In this document: positions 45,477 to 55,617 of the stretch, piece by piece
Numbering within the stretch: position 1 is the stretch's first letter
Layout: the number at the start of each line of letters is the position of its first letter
From: Bifidobacteriaceae bacterium
GTDB lineage: Bacteria > Actinomycetota > Actinomycetes > Actinomycetales > WQXJ01
NCBI GenBank assembly: GCA_031267825.1
Contig: JAIRYJ010000037.1
Span: forward strand, 55,158 to 119,157
Length of the DNA: 64,000 nucleotides
Reading direction: 5' to 3'
Made by a program: the position numbers and the translations under genes
Notes under the pieces: model-generated
What the model was told of the DNA's origin: nothing
The model's input: only the letters and a program-made list of their open reading frames with translations
The model's database searches: none

Positions 45477-45811
45477 GATGGAACCTTCCCGGGTTAGAAG
45501 TTTTCGCACCAGGCAGCTCGTCTGGCGGCGAGCCTTAAGGAGCTGGAAACACCGCAGACTATTAGGTCAAGCTGGCAGTAGCCTGTGAGGCTGGTTCTTG
45601 GTCCACCGTGTTTGATGGCTCCTTGGCTGGTTACATACTAACAAGTACCCGATGCCGTCCAGGTTGTCAGTCGTCGCGAAGTGTTCCAGCAGGGTTTGTT
45701 TGGCTTGTGAGCGCGAGCTGGTTGATTTGCGGCAATGTTTGATACTGAGTAGTATCGCAATACCGGGCCGTTTCTAGGATGGGCGGCCACAATCCCACAG
45801 GAGACACTGAC
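45477..45811. promoter_or_regulatory. Divergent control region with a TetR operator candidate
   Basis: GATACT-GAGT-AGTATC at 45741-45756 is a perfect 6-bp inverted repeat, overlapped by GTAT-CGCA-ATAC (45752-45763). It lies 56 bp before the tetR start and about 265 bp from the RND start. One copy of CGATGCCGTC is at 45650-45659. The AT-rich operator contrasts with the GC-rich surroundings. Confidence 0.65.
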
Positions 45812-46576
45812 ATGACAACGCCAGACCGTTCCAAAGAGTTCCAAGCCGCTTTACGCGACTTGGGTGCCGCCGCCAAAGCCTTGGCTGATTCAGCGGGCGA
45901 ACAGGTGGCTGATTCAGCGCCTCGCGTCACGGCTTCAGTCGCGGCCAAACTACGGCGGGCGGCTGATGCGATAGCCCCAAAACACGTTAGCCCGGATGAG
46001 GCTTCCGGGCAGACCGCCAGCACACGGTTAGCGCTGATCGGGGCAGCCATCCGGGTTATCGCGCGCAAGGGTTACAGCGCCGCTTCAATGGATGATGTGG
46101 CGGCCGCGGCCGGCTACACCAAAGGTGCCATCTACTCCCAGTTCGGTTCCAAAGAGGACCTTTTTGTTGAAGTCACCGCCAGCGTCCTGAACGTTGAACG
46201 GCCCTTGCCGTTACCAGGCGGGTTGTCCGGGGCGATGTCCGCCGCTCAAGCCACTGCGGATCCAAGCCGGTCCGCTGTCATTCTTGAAGCTTTGGCCCTC
46301 AGCCTGCGCTCACCGTCTTTCGCGGTGCGTGTCAAGCCCGCTTTTGAGGCCGCCGCTGCGGCCATCGCTCGGCAGATCGCGGCCGATCAGGGAGTTCCAG
46401 AAGAACTCGCCGTCAAGTTCAGCCCACGCGACTTTGACACAGCCATCGCCCTGTTCACCCTGTCAACCGCTGGCCCAGCGGTGACCGCCAACGTGCTACC
46501 GGAGAATGATCCAGCGGCACCCAAGACGTTCTCCAATCTGGCCAGTCGGCTACTAACACCTCCGGTCGAACGCTGA
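45812..46576 (+). CDS. TetR-family regulator of the adjacent efflux gene
   Basis: A 254-residue regulator, starting at ATG 45812 with CAGGAGA upstream. An unusual N-terminal extension of about 65 residues (Ala-rich helix, SKEFQAALRDLGAAAKALAD) precedes the TetR HTH (about 72-118: RLALIGAAIRVIARKGYSAA, then SMDDVAAAAGYTKGAIYSQF). The C-terminal domain is helical. Its position divergent from the RND pump gene, with a palindrome in the shared promoter, suggests it represses pump and self. The long N-terminus is atypical and could mediate an extra contact, or the start could be internal. Confidence 0.88.
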   Translation: MTTPDRSKEFQAALRDLGAAAKALADSAGEQVADSAPRVTASVAAKLRRAADAIAPKHVSPDEASGQTASTRLALIGAAIRVIARKGYSAASMDDVAAAAGYTKGAIYSQFGSKEDLFVEVTASVLNVERPLPLPGGLSGAMSAAQATADPSRSAVILEALALSLRSPSFAVRVKPAFEAAAAAIARQIAADQGVPEELAVKFSPRDFDTAIALFTLSTAGPAVTANVLPENDPAAPKTFSNLASRLLTPPVER

Positions 46577-46909
46577 CCTGACGGGGGAGCGCTGACCTGA
46601 AGGGGGTACGGAACCTGAGGGGACGGCATCGGCCAGAACGACTGACGCGGGGAGCGCTGACCTGACGGGGGACGGAACCTGAGGGGGCGGCATCGGCCAG
46701 AACGACCGACGGGAGGCGACTCAAACCGCGGGCAGGCGTCCACGGTTGCCAACCGGCGGACCAAAAGCGAATAGGCTACCGGGTGGCGCCAATCTGGGCG
46801 CCTCCCCACGGCGGGTGGCTGTTACCTAACATCCACCGCGGATGGGTTTCGAACCTGGACGTCTGGTGCACCGGGGGAAACAAACGAACGAGGGAGGCAT
46901 CGAAGGACT
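46577..46909. repeat. Intergenic tandem duplication upstream of pckG
   Basis: Two copies of a roughly 65-bp unit lie at about 46586-46645 and 46651-46711. Each has GGAGCGCTGACCTGA, GGAACCTGAGGGG and CGGCATCGGCCAGAACGAC. The copies differ by small indels. The rest is non-coding leader for pckG; no palindrome or gene is supported. Confidence 0.75.
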
Positions 46910-48757
46910 ATGACCATTGCCGATACTTCAGTCGCTGCGATCGCAGCGGCCGCTCCAACCAAGAACGCCAAGCTGATCCGATGGGTGTCTGAGGTCGCCA
47001 CCAAGACGCAACCGAAGGAAATCGTCTGGGCCGACGGCTCCGAGGAGGAATGGAAACGCCTGACCGATGAGATGGTCGCGGCAGGCACGCTGATCCGCCT
47101 CAACCCGGCTAAACGGCCGAATTCTTTCCTGGCGCGGTCTGAACCGAGTGACGTGGCCCGCGTCGAATCACGCACTTTCATCTGTTCGGAGAAGGAAATC
47201 GATGCCGGCCCAACCAATAACTGGAAAGACCCGGCTGAGATGCGTCAAATCTTGGACCGCGTCTTCACCGGTTCGATGCGGGGACGCACCATGTATGTGG
47301 TGCCGTTCTCGATGGGTCCGCTTGGCGGCAACATTTCGAAGCTGGGCATCGAGATCACCGACTCGCCCTATGTGGTAATCAACATGAAAATCATGACCCG
47401 CATGGGACAGGCCGCGCTTGACCTGATCACCGAGGACGTCGAGTTTGTGCCGGCCGTCCATTCAGTTGGCTACCCCTTGGACGATGCCGCCGGAAATGTC
47501 CGTCAAGACGTCGCCTGGCCGTGCAACGATGAGAAATACATCACACATTTCCCGGAGACGCGTGAGATTTGGTCTTACGGGTCGGGTTACGGCGGCAACG
47601 CGTTGCTCGGTAAGAAGTGCTACGCCTTGCGGATCGCCTCCGTCATGGCGCGGGACGAGGACTGGATGGCTGAACACATGCTGATCCTGAAACTGACTAG
47701 CCCGCAAGGTAAAACGTCAGTTGTGACGGCGGCTTTCCCCTCAGCTTGCGGTAAGACGAACCTGGCCATGCTGGTGCCAACTATCCCGGGCTGGAAAGTT
47801 GAGACTGTTGGCGATGACATCGCCTGGATGCGTCCCGGCCCGGATGGTCGGCTGTACGCCATCAACCCGGAGTCGGGTTTCTTTGGTGTGGCTCCTGGCA
47901 CATCAATGCGAACCAACAAGAACGCCATGCTGTCGATGCTGGAGAACACCATTTTCACGAACGTCGCGTTGACTGATGATGGTGATGTTTGGTGGGAAGG
48001 CATGACCGATGAGCCGCCAGCCCATTTGATTGACTGGCGCGGTAACGACTGGACGCCCGCTTCAGAGACACCATCTTCACATCCGAATTCGCGTTTCACG
48101 GCTCCAGCCGCGCAATGCCCGATCATCGCGCCGGAGTTCAATGATCCTAAGGGCGTGCCAGTTGACATCATTTTGTTTGGTGGCCGCCGGGCCACCAATG
48201 TGCCTGTCGTCAACCAGTCGTTGAACTGGGAACATGGCGTGTTCATTGGTGCGACTGTGTCTTCTGAACAGACCGCTGCGGCTGAAGGCGCGGTTGGCGC
48301 TTTGCGCCGCGACCCGTTCGCCATGCTGCCGTTCTGTGGTTACAACATGGGTGACTATTGGGGGCATTGGCTCCACATGGGTCAGCTATTGGGCGACAAG
48401 GCGCCACATATTTTCCAGGTCAACTGGTTCCGGAAGGATTCGAACGGCAAGTTCCTTTGGCCAGGTTTCGGCGAGAACTCGCGTGTCCTAGCTTGGGCGG
48501 TTTCACGGGTTTTGGGTGATGCTGGTTCTGTCAAGACCGCCATCGGCCAGATTCCGTTGCCTGGTGAGTTCAATGTTGAGGGTCTGGATTTGGCGCCAGG
48601 CGTGCTGGAGCAGTTGTTCGCCATCGATCCGGATGCTTGGCTGGCTGAGGCCGACCTGACCGAGGAGTATTTCTCCCAGTTTGGTGAGCGTTTACCGGCT
48701 GAACTGACAGGCCAGTTGACCGCTCTGCGTGAACGCCTCCAGGCAGCCAAAGGCTAG
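46910..48757 (+). CDS. pckG: Phosphoenolpyruvate carboxykinase (GTP)
   Basis: A 615-residue cytosolic enzyme that converts oxaloacetate and GTP to PEP, CO2 and GDP: gluconeogenesis and anaplerotic balance. Hallmarks of the GTP class are [15 protein letters not shown], the hyper-reactive cysteine P-loop [21 protein letters not shown] and the guanine-binding FPWNWFRKD-like [20 protein letters not shown]. Length is normal. It starts at ATG 46910 and is transcribed alone. Two inverted repeats follow the stop. It would let the cell grow on organic acids when the sugar importers nearby are idle; that link is inference. Confidence 0.96.
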   Translation: MTIADTSVAAIAAAAPTKNAKLIRWVSEVATKTQPKEIVWADGSEEEWKRLTDEMVAAGTLIRLNPAKRPNSFLARSEPSDVARVESRTFICSEKEIDAGPTNNWKDPAEMRQILDRVFTGSMRGRTMYVVPFSMGPLGGNISKLGIEITDSPYVVINMKIMTRMGQAALDLITEDVEFVPAVHSVGYPLDDAAGNVRQDVAWPCNDEKYITHFPETREIWSYGSGYGGNALLGKKCYALRIASVMARDEDWMAEHMLILKLTSPQGKTSVVTAAFPSACGKTNLAMLVPTIPGWKVETVGDDIAWMRPGPDGRLYAINPESGFFGVAPGTSMRTNKNAMLSMLENTIFTNVALTDDGDVWWEGMTDEPPAHLIDWRGNDWTPASETPSSHPNSRFTAPAAQCPIIAPEFNDPKGVPVDIILFGGRRATNVPVVNQSLNWEHGVFIGATVSSEQTAAAEGAVGALRRDPFAMLPFCGYNMGDYWGHWLHMGQLLGDKAPHIFQVNWFRKDSNGKFLWPGFGENSRVLAWAVSRVLGDAGSVKTAIGQIPLPGEFNVEGLDLAPGVLEQLFAIDPDAWLAEADLTEEYFSQFGERLPAELTGQLTALRERLQAAKG

Positions 48758-48784
48758 GTCCGTGGTTAGAAACCACGAACCTAG
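48754..48784 (+). terminator. Hairpin at the pckG stop codon
   Basis: CTAGGTCCGTGGTT and AACCACGAACCTAG pair with one mismatch around an AGA loop; the pckG TAG is in the left arm. A similar hairpin (GGTCCGTGG...CCACAGACC) follows the binding-lipoprotein gene at about 55420-55446. Confidence 0.65.
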
Positions 48785-48856
48785 GCGGAGCGTAATGTTT
48801 ACCTGCCACGTTTCCGCTGGTCATGCGATTGTTTGACGGTTCGGGGACAGCATGTG

Positions 48857-48907
48857 GCGGGCTTGACCGTTTGATGCGCTGAATTGGCATCAAACGGTCA
48901 AGCCCGC
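48857..48907. terminator. Bidirectional terminator between pckG and sbcC
   Basis: A perfect 21-bp inverted repeat (left arm ending GACCGTTTGATGC, right arm starting GCATCAAACGGTC) with a 9-nt loop. It sits between two convergent genes and its right arm contains the sbcC stop codon and last codons. Stem stability and position make a factor-independent stop for both genes very likely. Confidence 0.85.
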
Positions 48908-51828
48908 ACTTTCAGCTTTGAACCGCCTTCTGGCAGTGGGCGCACTTCAACCCGTTCTGGGATGGCCTGTTTCAGGGCCTCAACGTGCGACACCAACCCG
49001 ATAACCCGTCCGCCATCACGTAGCCGGACCAGTTGACTGAGCACTGCTTCTAGGACCTCGTTGTCGAGGGACCCGAAACCTTCATCAACGAACAGTGTTT
49101 CCAGGGCTATGCCACCAGCCTCCGCTGTGACGACGTCCGCCAGCCCAAGAGCTAAAGCCAGCGAAACGTAGAAGGTTTCCCCGCCGGACAGTGTTCTAGG
49201 TGCACGGGCTTCACCTGTCTGGTTGTCTCTGACGCGTAGTGCTAAACCAGTCAGACGCGACCGGCTGTTCTCTTTAGTGTCACTGTGTTCGAGTTGGTAG
49301 CGTCCGCTTGACATTGGCCCAAGCCGTTCATTGGCGGCCGCCACAACATCATCGAAGCGCCGCATCAGAACATAGGTTGGCAGGTCCACGTCATGCAGGT
49401 TGGCTGACCCGCCGGCGGCTAGTTCCGCCACGCGGATCAATGGGGTGGCCGCTTCCTTGGTGGCGTTGAACCGTGTGACACAGTCTGACAGCAGTTGGCT
49501 TGCCCGGCCGGTTCGCTTAGCCGCGGCCTGCGCTAAGACTGATGCGCCGGCTGTGGCTTGTTCTTGTTCACGGGCGGCCGTCAGGGCTTGAGCGGTCAGT
49601 TTGGCAACGGCCGCCAATTCTGCCGGGTCGCCTTCGGCTCCGGCCAGGGCCGGGTCAGCTAACCGGTCGGTGATCGACCGAATCTCGGCTTGATCCGCTG
49701 TCAGGACGGCTTCTAGCTGGTCCATCGCGGTTTGGTTAAGCAGTGCTTGGCGGACCGTGTCAGCCGATTCGAACCCGTTTTGGTGCCAGGCTTCTTCAGC
49801 CGCCGCCTCCGCCTGACTGGCGCTGCGGACCGCTTCGATCCACTGACGAACGGCTTGTAGTTTCGCCTGGATCTGAGATGTTTCAGTTTCGGCCGATTTC
49901 AGGCCGCTAGTTGCCGCGTCGACAGTCTCACCGGAGCTTTGTTCAGCCAAGGCGACAGCCTTGTCATGGGCTTGGGCCAAGCGGGTGGTGGCGCCCTCAA
50001 GTTCTGCCCGCCGGGTGCCGATCAGAGCGTTCGCCTGGCTGGCGGCCGCGTTCAAGGCCTCAGGTTCACCCAGGTCACGCAGATTGATCCTGGCGTTCGC
50101 CAGTTCTTGAGGCACCTTGTCAGGTTCGGTTCCGGCCGTTTTGCCAGCTAATTCAGCGACCGCACTGGATAGCTTTTGGTGTGCGGTGGCGGCTCGCTCG
50201 TAGGCTGATTCGGCCGTTAGGCGGACTTGTTCGGCCTGTTGGACGTCCTCCAAAGTGACATGATCCAACGCCAGCCCGGCCGGATTGGGATGTTCAGGTG
50301 AACCGCAGACCGGGCACGGTTCACCGTTAACTAGTTCAGCCGCCATTTCGCCGGCCATACCGGCTAAACGCCTGTCGCGTGCCGCCGTCTCCGCCTGGCG
50401 GGCGGTGTCATAAGCGGTCTTGGCTTCTCCGAGCGTCAGCTTGGCTTTAGCTAATTGAGCCGTAGCGTTCTGATGGAGTTTCAACGCCTCAGCTAACCGC
50501 TCAAGGCGGGCGACCTCTGACATGAGGTGTGGCTGTTCCTGAGTTAAGCGGGCCAGAGCGGTGGCGGCCGCTTGACTGGCCGCCACTTCAGCCTCAGCCG
50601 TTACCTTGGCTTGATGGGCGGCGGATTCGGCCTGGCGGGCTTTAGCCAATTGTTTGGCCGCCGCCAGGCGTTCCTTAGCTTTAGCTTGTTGTTCGATCGC
50701 CTGGTTTAGGCAGGCCTCGAACGGAGCAGTCTCAGACACATCAAGCGGCAAGCCAAGGCCTTGTAAAGCTTGGCCAGCCGCCAACCGGGCCAAACCGGCC
50801 CGGTCAGCCGCCTCGATCAGTCCTTTGGCCCCTAGCGCCCGCCGGGCGGCGTCAAGCTGGGCGGCTTGGACCTGCCGGGTGGGCGCTTCGGCTTTGAGCT
50901 GAGCTAACCGGTTGTCCAGCGTTTGACGGGTGGCGGCATGGCTGGCCGCTTGCTCAGCGGCCGTCGCCAAGGCGGCGGACCGCTGGGAGGCTTTGGCCGC
51001 CGTTTCGGCCGCGGCTTCGGCCGCGGCCCGGGCATGATCGACTTCGGTACATGCCTGGCTGGCCAGGTCATCAAGCGTGGTCCGCTCAGCCCGGCTGATC
51101 ACCTCGGCGGCGGCCCGAGCGAACGCTTCGGCCGCCGCCTCACTCAGCCCAGCCTCGCTCACCAGGCTGTCAGCGGCACGTTGGACATCACCAGCTTCCT
51201 GCTCGATGCGCCGTTCGGCCGCTAGCCGGCGGGCACGTAACTCATCCCCGAGGCGTTTATAGATTCCAGTGCCAAAGATCTGCTGCAGGAGTCCCCGGCG
51301 CTGATCGTTCTTGGCTCGCAGAAAATCAGCGAACTTACCTTGCGGTAGCACCACGGTTTGGACAAACTGTTCGGCCGACAAACCAGTCAGCAGTGGTATT
51401 TCACGTGAAGCTTCGACCACATTGGTGGCGATGATTTCACCTTCACTACCAGCACCGCTAGACCCGGCGAAGCGCCACAACCGGGCGGTTGCCGGAACGG
51501 GCCGTGTGCCTTGGCCACGCACCTTAGGCCGGTCGTAGGCCGGAGTGCGCCGCACCCGGTAAACGCCCGCCGAAACCTCGAACGTCAGATCAACGAAGGA
51601 TTCCTGGCTTGGGTCAGCCCGATCTGAGCGGAGGCGATGAAGATCGGCTGAATCATCCGCCAACCGGCCGTAAAGCGCGAACACAATCGCGTCAATAACA
51701 GTCGACTTGCCCGCCCCGGTAGGTCCTTCCAGGAGGAACAATCCAGAACGCGTTAAGCCCAAGAAATCTAGGCTCTGCTCACCGGCGAACGGCCCGACTC
51801 CAGCGAAGGTTAGTTTGTGTAGCCTCAT
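48898..51828 (-). CDS. sbcC: Exonuclease SbcCD, ATPase subunit C
   Basis: A 976-residue Rad50-like SMC ATPase. With SbcD it cleaves hairpins and processes blocked or palindromic DNA ends. Walker A is EGPTGAGKSTVIDAIVFALY (34-53). Two long Ala/Glu-rich coiled coils flank the zinc hook CPVCGSPEHP near the middle. The signature LSGGETFYVSLALALGLAD and Walker B LFVDEGFGSLD lie at the C-terminus. The start overlaps the sbcD stop by four bases. The abundance of perfect palindromes in this window makes an intact SbcCD notable. Confidence 0.95.
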   Translation of the reverse strand: MRLHKLTFAGVGPFAGEQSLDFLGLTRSGLFLLEGPTGAGKSTVIDAIVFALYGRLADDSADLHRLRSDRADPSQESFVDLTFEVSAGVYRVRRTPAYDRPKVRGQGTRPVPATARLWRFAGSSGAGSEGEIIATNVVEASREIPLLTGLSAEQFVQTVVLPQGKFADFLRAKNDQRRGLLQQIFGTGIYKRLGDELRARRLAAERRIEQEAGDVQRAADSLVSEAGLSEAAAEAFARAAAEVISRAERTTLDDLASQACTEVDHARAAAEAAAETAAKASQRSAALATAAEQAASHAATRQTLDNRLAQLKAEAPTRQVQAAQLDAARRALGAKGLIEAADRAGLARLAAGQALQGLGLPLDVSETAPFEACLNQAIEQQAKAKERLAAAKQLAKARQAESAAHQAKVTAEAEVAASQAAATALARLTQEQPHLMSEVARLERLAEALKLHQNATAQLAKAKLTLGEAKTAYDTARQAETAARDRRLAGMAGEMAAELVNGEPCPVCGSPEHPNPAGLALDHVTLEDVQQAEQVRLTAESAYERAATAHQKLSSAVAELAGKTAGTEPDKVPQELANARINLRDLGEPEALNAAASQANALIGTRRAELEGATTRLAQAHDKAVALAEQSSGETVDAATSGLKSAETETSQIQAKLQAVRQWIEAVRSASQAEAAAEEAWHQNGFESADTVRQALLNQTAMDQLEAVLTADQAEIRSITDRLADPALAGAEGDPAELAAVAKLTAQALTAAREQEQATAGASVLAQAAAKRTGRASQLLSDCVTRFNATKEAATPLIRVAELAAGGSANLHDVDLPTYVLMRRFDDVVAAANERLGPMSSGRYQLEHSDTKENSRSRLTGLALRVRDNQTGEARAPRTLSGGETFYVSLALALGLADVVTAEAGGIALETLFVDEGFGSLDNEVLEAVLSQLVRLRDGGRVIGLVSHVEALKQAIPERVEVRPLPEGGSKLKVRA

Positions 51829-53153
51829 TTCGGTGCTCCTGCCATTACCGCCCGTAAGGCCGCTTCAACTTCAGCCAATTCGGCGGCCGTCGCCGTGCGT
51901 CCGCCGGCGTATTCGATGAACTGGGCAGTCACCGCCGCCGGTGACGAACCGCGTGTCACCTTAATTAGCTGGCGTTCGGCGCTGATCCCTTCAGGTGCGT
52001 GTTCAAGCAGAAGGAGATGCGCGAAGCGACGCCGTATCCGGGCCGACAAGTCATCCGGCCGGACTGGATCGATGACTGTTACTTTGAGCCAATGGTCAAC
52101 CAAATGGTCATGGGCGGCTGATTCCAATTCCGCCAACGTCCCGGCGATGACCGCCAGTGGACGTGGCACAGGCATGGCCACCAATTCAACGCTGGGCGGC
52201 CCGGCGCCGAGCGTAACCATGGCGACTGACTTGGTTTGTTCGGCTTCTGAGAAACTAAACGCCAAGGGTGACCCAGAATAACGTGCCACCTGGTCAGATG
52301 CGGTCTTGACTGACTGGGCGCCATGTAGATGGCCCAAGGCGGCATAGTCCGCCCCGGCGAAGACTCCGGCGGGCGCACTGGCTACACCGCCGACCGTCAG
52401 GTCTCGCTCAGACTCGCTGCCAACACCTCCTGTCACAAAAGCGTGCGCCATGACCACCACACTGGGCCGCCCGGCATCGGCCGATGCCACCCATTTGGCC
52501 ATCCCGGCGTCGACTCCCAAGACCTCAGCTGGGTCATCAGTACCGTCCGCCCTGCCCAGGCCGGCGCCACCAGGCCTGACGGCGCCGCCATCGGGCCAGC
52601 CTGTCTCATCGCCTCCGCTTGCCGGGTCGCGGTGACCCAAGCCGCGCCGTTCCAGGTCTGTCCGCACCCGGTCCATGGCAGCGCCCAGAACCGCCTCATG
52701 TGAGGTCGGCAGCGCCTTATCCTCCGTGCTCAAGGCTGGTGCCGCCTCGTAAACATCAAGGAACGGAATGGGGTAAACCAGCGCACCCGGCCCGCCCGCC
52801 GGGTCGGCCAATTCGATCGCCCGGCCAACACCCGCTAACTGGGTCGCCAGCGTCACTTCAGGCCGCATCAGCCCGGCTCCGAAGCCCAACCGAGTGGCCG
52901 AATCATGGTTACCGGAGATGACTATGACGTGAGTCAACTCAGTCAGCCGCGCCAAAGCGTCCTCCAGTAACGCCACAGCACCGACCGGAGGCACCGCCCT
53001 GTCGTAGATGTCGCCACTGATCAGCACCGCCGCTGGGCGTTCAGTCCGGACCAAGTCAACCAGGCGATCAATGAAGACGGCCTGGTACCCAAGTAACTCG
53101 ATACCGTGCAGCGAACGGCCCAGATGCCAATCCGAAGTGTGAACGAACCTCAT
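51825..53153 (-). CDS. sbcD: Exonuclease SbcCD, nuclease subunit D
   Basis: A 442-residue Mre11-like metallophosphoesterase nuclease. Motifs: MRFVHTSDWHLGRSLHGIEL (DxH), SGDIYDR (GDxxD), VISGNHDSATRLGFG (GNHD) and, later, VVMAHAFVTGG and GADYAALGHLHGAQ (histidine motifs). A Gly/Asp-rich insertion of about 50 residues (around 170-220: DPASGGDETGWPDGGAVRPG) separates the motifs and is not typical, so it is probably a disordered loop. It is first in the sbcDC operon. Confidence 0.95.
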   Translation of the reverse strand: MRFVHTSDWHLGRSLHGIELLGYQAVFIDRLVDLVRTERPAAVLISGDIYDRAVPPVGAVALLEDALARLTELTHVIVISGNHDSATRLGFGAGLMRPEVTLATQLAGVGRAIELADPAGGPGALVYPIPFLDVYEAAPALSTEDKALPTSHEAVLGAAMDRVRTDLERRGLGHRDPASGGDETGWPDGGAVRPGGAGLGRADGTDDPAEVLGVDAGMAKWVASADAGRPSVVVMAHAFVTGGVGSESERDLTVGGVASAPAGVFAGADYAALGHLHGAQSVKTASDQVARYSGSPLAFSFSEAEQTKSVAMVTLGAGPPSVELVAMPVPRPLAVIAGTLAELESAAHDHLVDHWLKVTVIDPVRPDDLSARIRRRFAHLLLLEHAPEGISAERQLIKVTRGSSPAAVTAQFIEYAGGRTATAAELAEVEAALRAVMAGAPK

Positions 53154-53985
53154 GGCGAATGACTCTAACTGATGCCTCTATGCCACTTCCGATCAGGTAA
53201 AAGACTCAACCCACCGGTTCGCGGCAAGAGTTCGCGGCGGTGGTTGGTGGGCGGCATCACCCGGGGTAAGAAACCTACTCGACGAGTCTGGAACAAGACG
53301 TCAGGGCGATAATCGTGGGTCGGCATCGTCCAAGGTAGGGAACGAACTTACCCAACGAGGCTGGAACAGGACGTCAGGGCGGTAATCGTGGGGCGGCACG
53401 GTCCGGGGCGAGTCATAACCCATCCCGGGCCGGGGAACAGCGCCACAGGAGGTTCGGCCGTCCCGTCCAGCGGCGCCAGCCATGTTTGTTTGGTGGCTGA
53501 ACAATTCACCGAGCCTGATGCGCTGCCTTAGTGCCTAACTCCAGCAACTCACTTGACCAAATGTTTTCCCTGGTGATTCGGCCCGGCAAAGCCAAGGCGA
53601 CGGTCCAAGACTGAGTCCTGACGGCCGTCGCCAGAGCATCTGAGCAGGTCGATGACCTGAACCGCGTCGCAATCCGCCAAATGAATGCCGCTGAGACCGT
53701 TTCCGTGCTGGTAAACGCCCTGCCTGGAGGCCAACTGGAGGCAGCCAACGGGGACAAGTGATCCCATGTATTTCGTTTGACAAGTGACGCATCTGAGCGT
53801 AAGTTAGTGCATTGCCTAGACAAAATGCCTCTTGTTCCAAACCCGTGCGTCGGCGCACTGGTACCTCCCGGAGCCGGAGACAAAGGGCCCGCTGGCGACG
53901 CGGCCAGATGCCGCGCCGGCCAACCGCCGTGGGGAAACCACCGGCCAGAGGAACCGGCGGTAGTTCTGACAGAAAGGAACACCAA
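53154..53985. repeat. Intergenic region with 73-bp tandem repeat
   Basis: Positions about 53230-53415 hold two clear copies of a 73-bp unit (GACGTCAGGGCG at 53297 and 53370; each with TCTGGAACA/CTGGAACAGG and an AATCGTGGG(T/G)CGGCA element) and a third partial copy to the left. The units carry variants of the CGGCATCG word. Downstream, a 67-codon plus frame from ATG 53561 to 53761 with an internal TGA (about 53612) looks weakly protein-like (SEQVDDLNRVAIRQMNAAET) and may be a gene remnant. No functional gene is supported. Confidence 0.6.
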
Positions 53986-55359
53986 ATGCGTAGAACCGTA
54001 GCCATTTCCGTAGTCGCGGCGCTGGCCATCGGCCTGACCGCCTGTGGACAGGGCGATTCGGGAAGCGCCGAATCAATCAACGAAGGTTCAGACATCTCCA
54101 CTCTTGAAGCTTGGGGAGCATCCATTAAAGGCCAACTAGACGGAACTGAAATCACCGTGGCGATGGCCTCACACCCATCAACCGAGGCGTTCCGAACAAT
54201 GGAGTCCGAATTCACCAACCTGACGGGTATCAAAGTGATTTGGGACGTGGTTGAAGAGACCAACTTGAAGAACAAGGAACTGCTGGACTCACAAGGCTCC
54301 GGCAACTATGACGTAGTGATGGTGGACGCGTTCTGGATGAGCGAATTCGTCTCCAAGAAGGTGCTCGACCCAATCGGAACCTGGGCCGATTCCGAATCCC
54401 AGACGCCACCGTGGTTTGACTATGAAGACATCATGCCGGCTTACAGAAACGGTATCGCCGGATATAACGGAACTAACTATGGCATCCCAACAGCGGGTGA
54501 AACACGCTTCATCGCCTACCGGACCGACCTGTTTGAGAAGTATCAGAAACAGCCACCGGCGACAATGGCGGAATACCTTGAACTGGCCCAGTTCTTCAAC
54601 GGCAAAGAAGACGGACTCTATGGTGTGTCGATGCGGGCACAGCGAGGCATCCACTTCGCGTCCGGTTGGATGAGCTTGATGTACAACTTCGGTGGAGGCT
54701 TCATGGACCAGGCGGCCCTGGCTGAGGGCGAAGCGGTCCTAACAACAGAAACCCCCCAAACCAAGGAATCACTCCAGTTCTATGTTGACCTGCTGCGCAA
54801 CGCTCCGCCAGATGTTGGCACCTACACCCATGAGGAAGCCTTAGGGGCGTTCCTATCCGGTAAAACCGCCATGTGGCTCGACGCCACGGCCCTGGCCGCC
54901 CAGATAACTGATCCAGCTACTTCGACAGTGGCGGATAAGGTCGCTTTTGTGCCAACACCGGCCGGCCCAGCTGGTGAAGGTGCCGCTCTAGCGGGTTGGA
55001 ACCTGGCCATCCCGGCCAAATCCGCTAACAAGGCCGCCGCCTGGGCGTTCATCACCTATATGGCGTCCAAAGAAAAGTCCGTTGACTATGTCAAAGCCGG
55101 TGGTGTGGCAACCCGCAGCTCAGTCTTCGACAACGCCGAACTGGCGGCCCTCAATCCGTCCTATCCGGCTCAAAAGATCGCCCTGGAAAGCGCTAACGGA
55201 TTAGTTGAGAAAGGACTGAGCTGGATCCCGCAATATGACCAAATCAACCAGATTCTGGACATAGCCGGTACGCACGGCTCGGATGCCTTGACCGGCTCTG
55301 TGACAGTGGATCAGGCTTTAGCGTCAATCACGCAAGAGGCCTCAGACCTGATCGGTTAA
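53986..55359 (+). CDS. Sugar-binding lipoprotein, CUT1-type ABC importer
   Basis: A 457-residue family 1 extracellular solute-binding lipoprotein. I start at ATG 53986, with GAAAGGAA upstream and a clean signal peptide ending at GLTAC (C20); the track's 58 extra residues are not signal-like. The mature part has TEITVAMASHPSTEAFRTME, a NLTGIKVIWDVVEETNLKNK segment and the family segment GKTAMWLDATALAAQITDPA. It delivers a sugar, oligosaccharide or polyol to the two permeases downstream. No ATPase gene is present in the cluster, so a shared MsmK/MsiK-like ATPase elsewhere must serve it. Confidence 0.9.
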   Translation: MRRTVAISVVAALAIGLTACGQGDSGSAESINEGSDISTLEAWGASIKGQLDGTEITVAMASHPSTEAFRTMESEFTNLTGIKVIWDVVEETNLKNKELLDSQGSGNYDVVMVDAFWMSEFVSKKVLDPIGTWADSESQTPPWFDYEDIMPAYRNGIAGYNGTNYGIPTAGETRFIAYRTDLFEKYQKQPPATMAEYLELAQFFNGKEDGLYGVSMRAQRGIHFASGWMSLMYNFGGGFMDQAALAEGEAVLTTETPQTKESLQFYVDLLRNAPPDVGTYTHEEALGAFLSGKTAMWLDATALAAQITDPATSTVADKVAFVPTPAGPAGEGAALAGWNLAIPAKSANKAAAWAFITYMASKEKSVDYVKAGGVATRSSVFDNAELAALNPSYPAQKIALESANGLVEKGLSWIPQYDQINQILDIAGTHGSDALTGSVTVDQALASITQEASDLIG

Positions 55360-55617
55360 CCGGCGAGGAATTTTGCGCCCCGCGTGACCGCCTGGCAGAC
55401 CGCCCAATGACGGCCTCCCAGGTCCGTGGTCAACAAGCCACAGACCCAGGAGGGTGTTGAACAACACTCTCCGGCCGTGTTAACGCGGTGTGAGCGATGC
55501 TCTCACCAGCAGAAACGCGGCGATAAGGCGCTGGGGCACCGCCTAGGAGCCCGTTGAACGACAGGCTCCTAGGCGGTCCCCGGGGCCACAGTGCACGTTC
55601 AACAGGAAGGAGAAGGG
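55360..55617. repeat. Hairpins and a family-1 element between lipoprotein and permease genes
   Basis: Three structures follow each other: GGTCCGTGG...CCACAGACC (about 55420-55446); a family-1 element, AGGGTGTTGAACAACACTCT with CTCTCACCAGCAGAAACGCG and GCGATAAGGCG (about 55448-55530); and a perfect 13-bp hairpin CCGCCTAGGAGCC/GGCTCCTAGGCGG (55539-55576). They probably attenuate transcription after the highly needed binding protein, so that permeases are made at lower levels. Confidence 0.75.

Noticed and set aside
53230-53415. CRISPR-like array
   Set aside because: Only two to three imperfect 73-bp units without unique spacers of constant length and no cas genes nearby; it is a simple tandem duplication.
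53561-53761. Small plus-strand gene MFSLVIRPGKAK...NGDK
   Set aside because: An in-frame TGA at about 53612 splits it and no family is recognised; mentioned as a possible remnant only.
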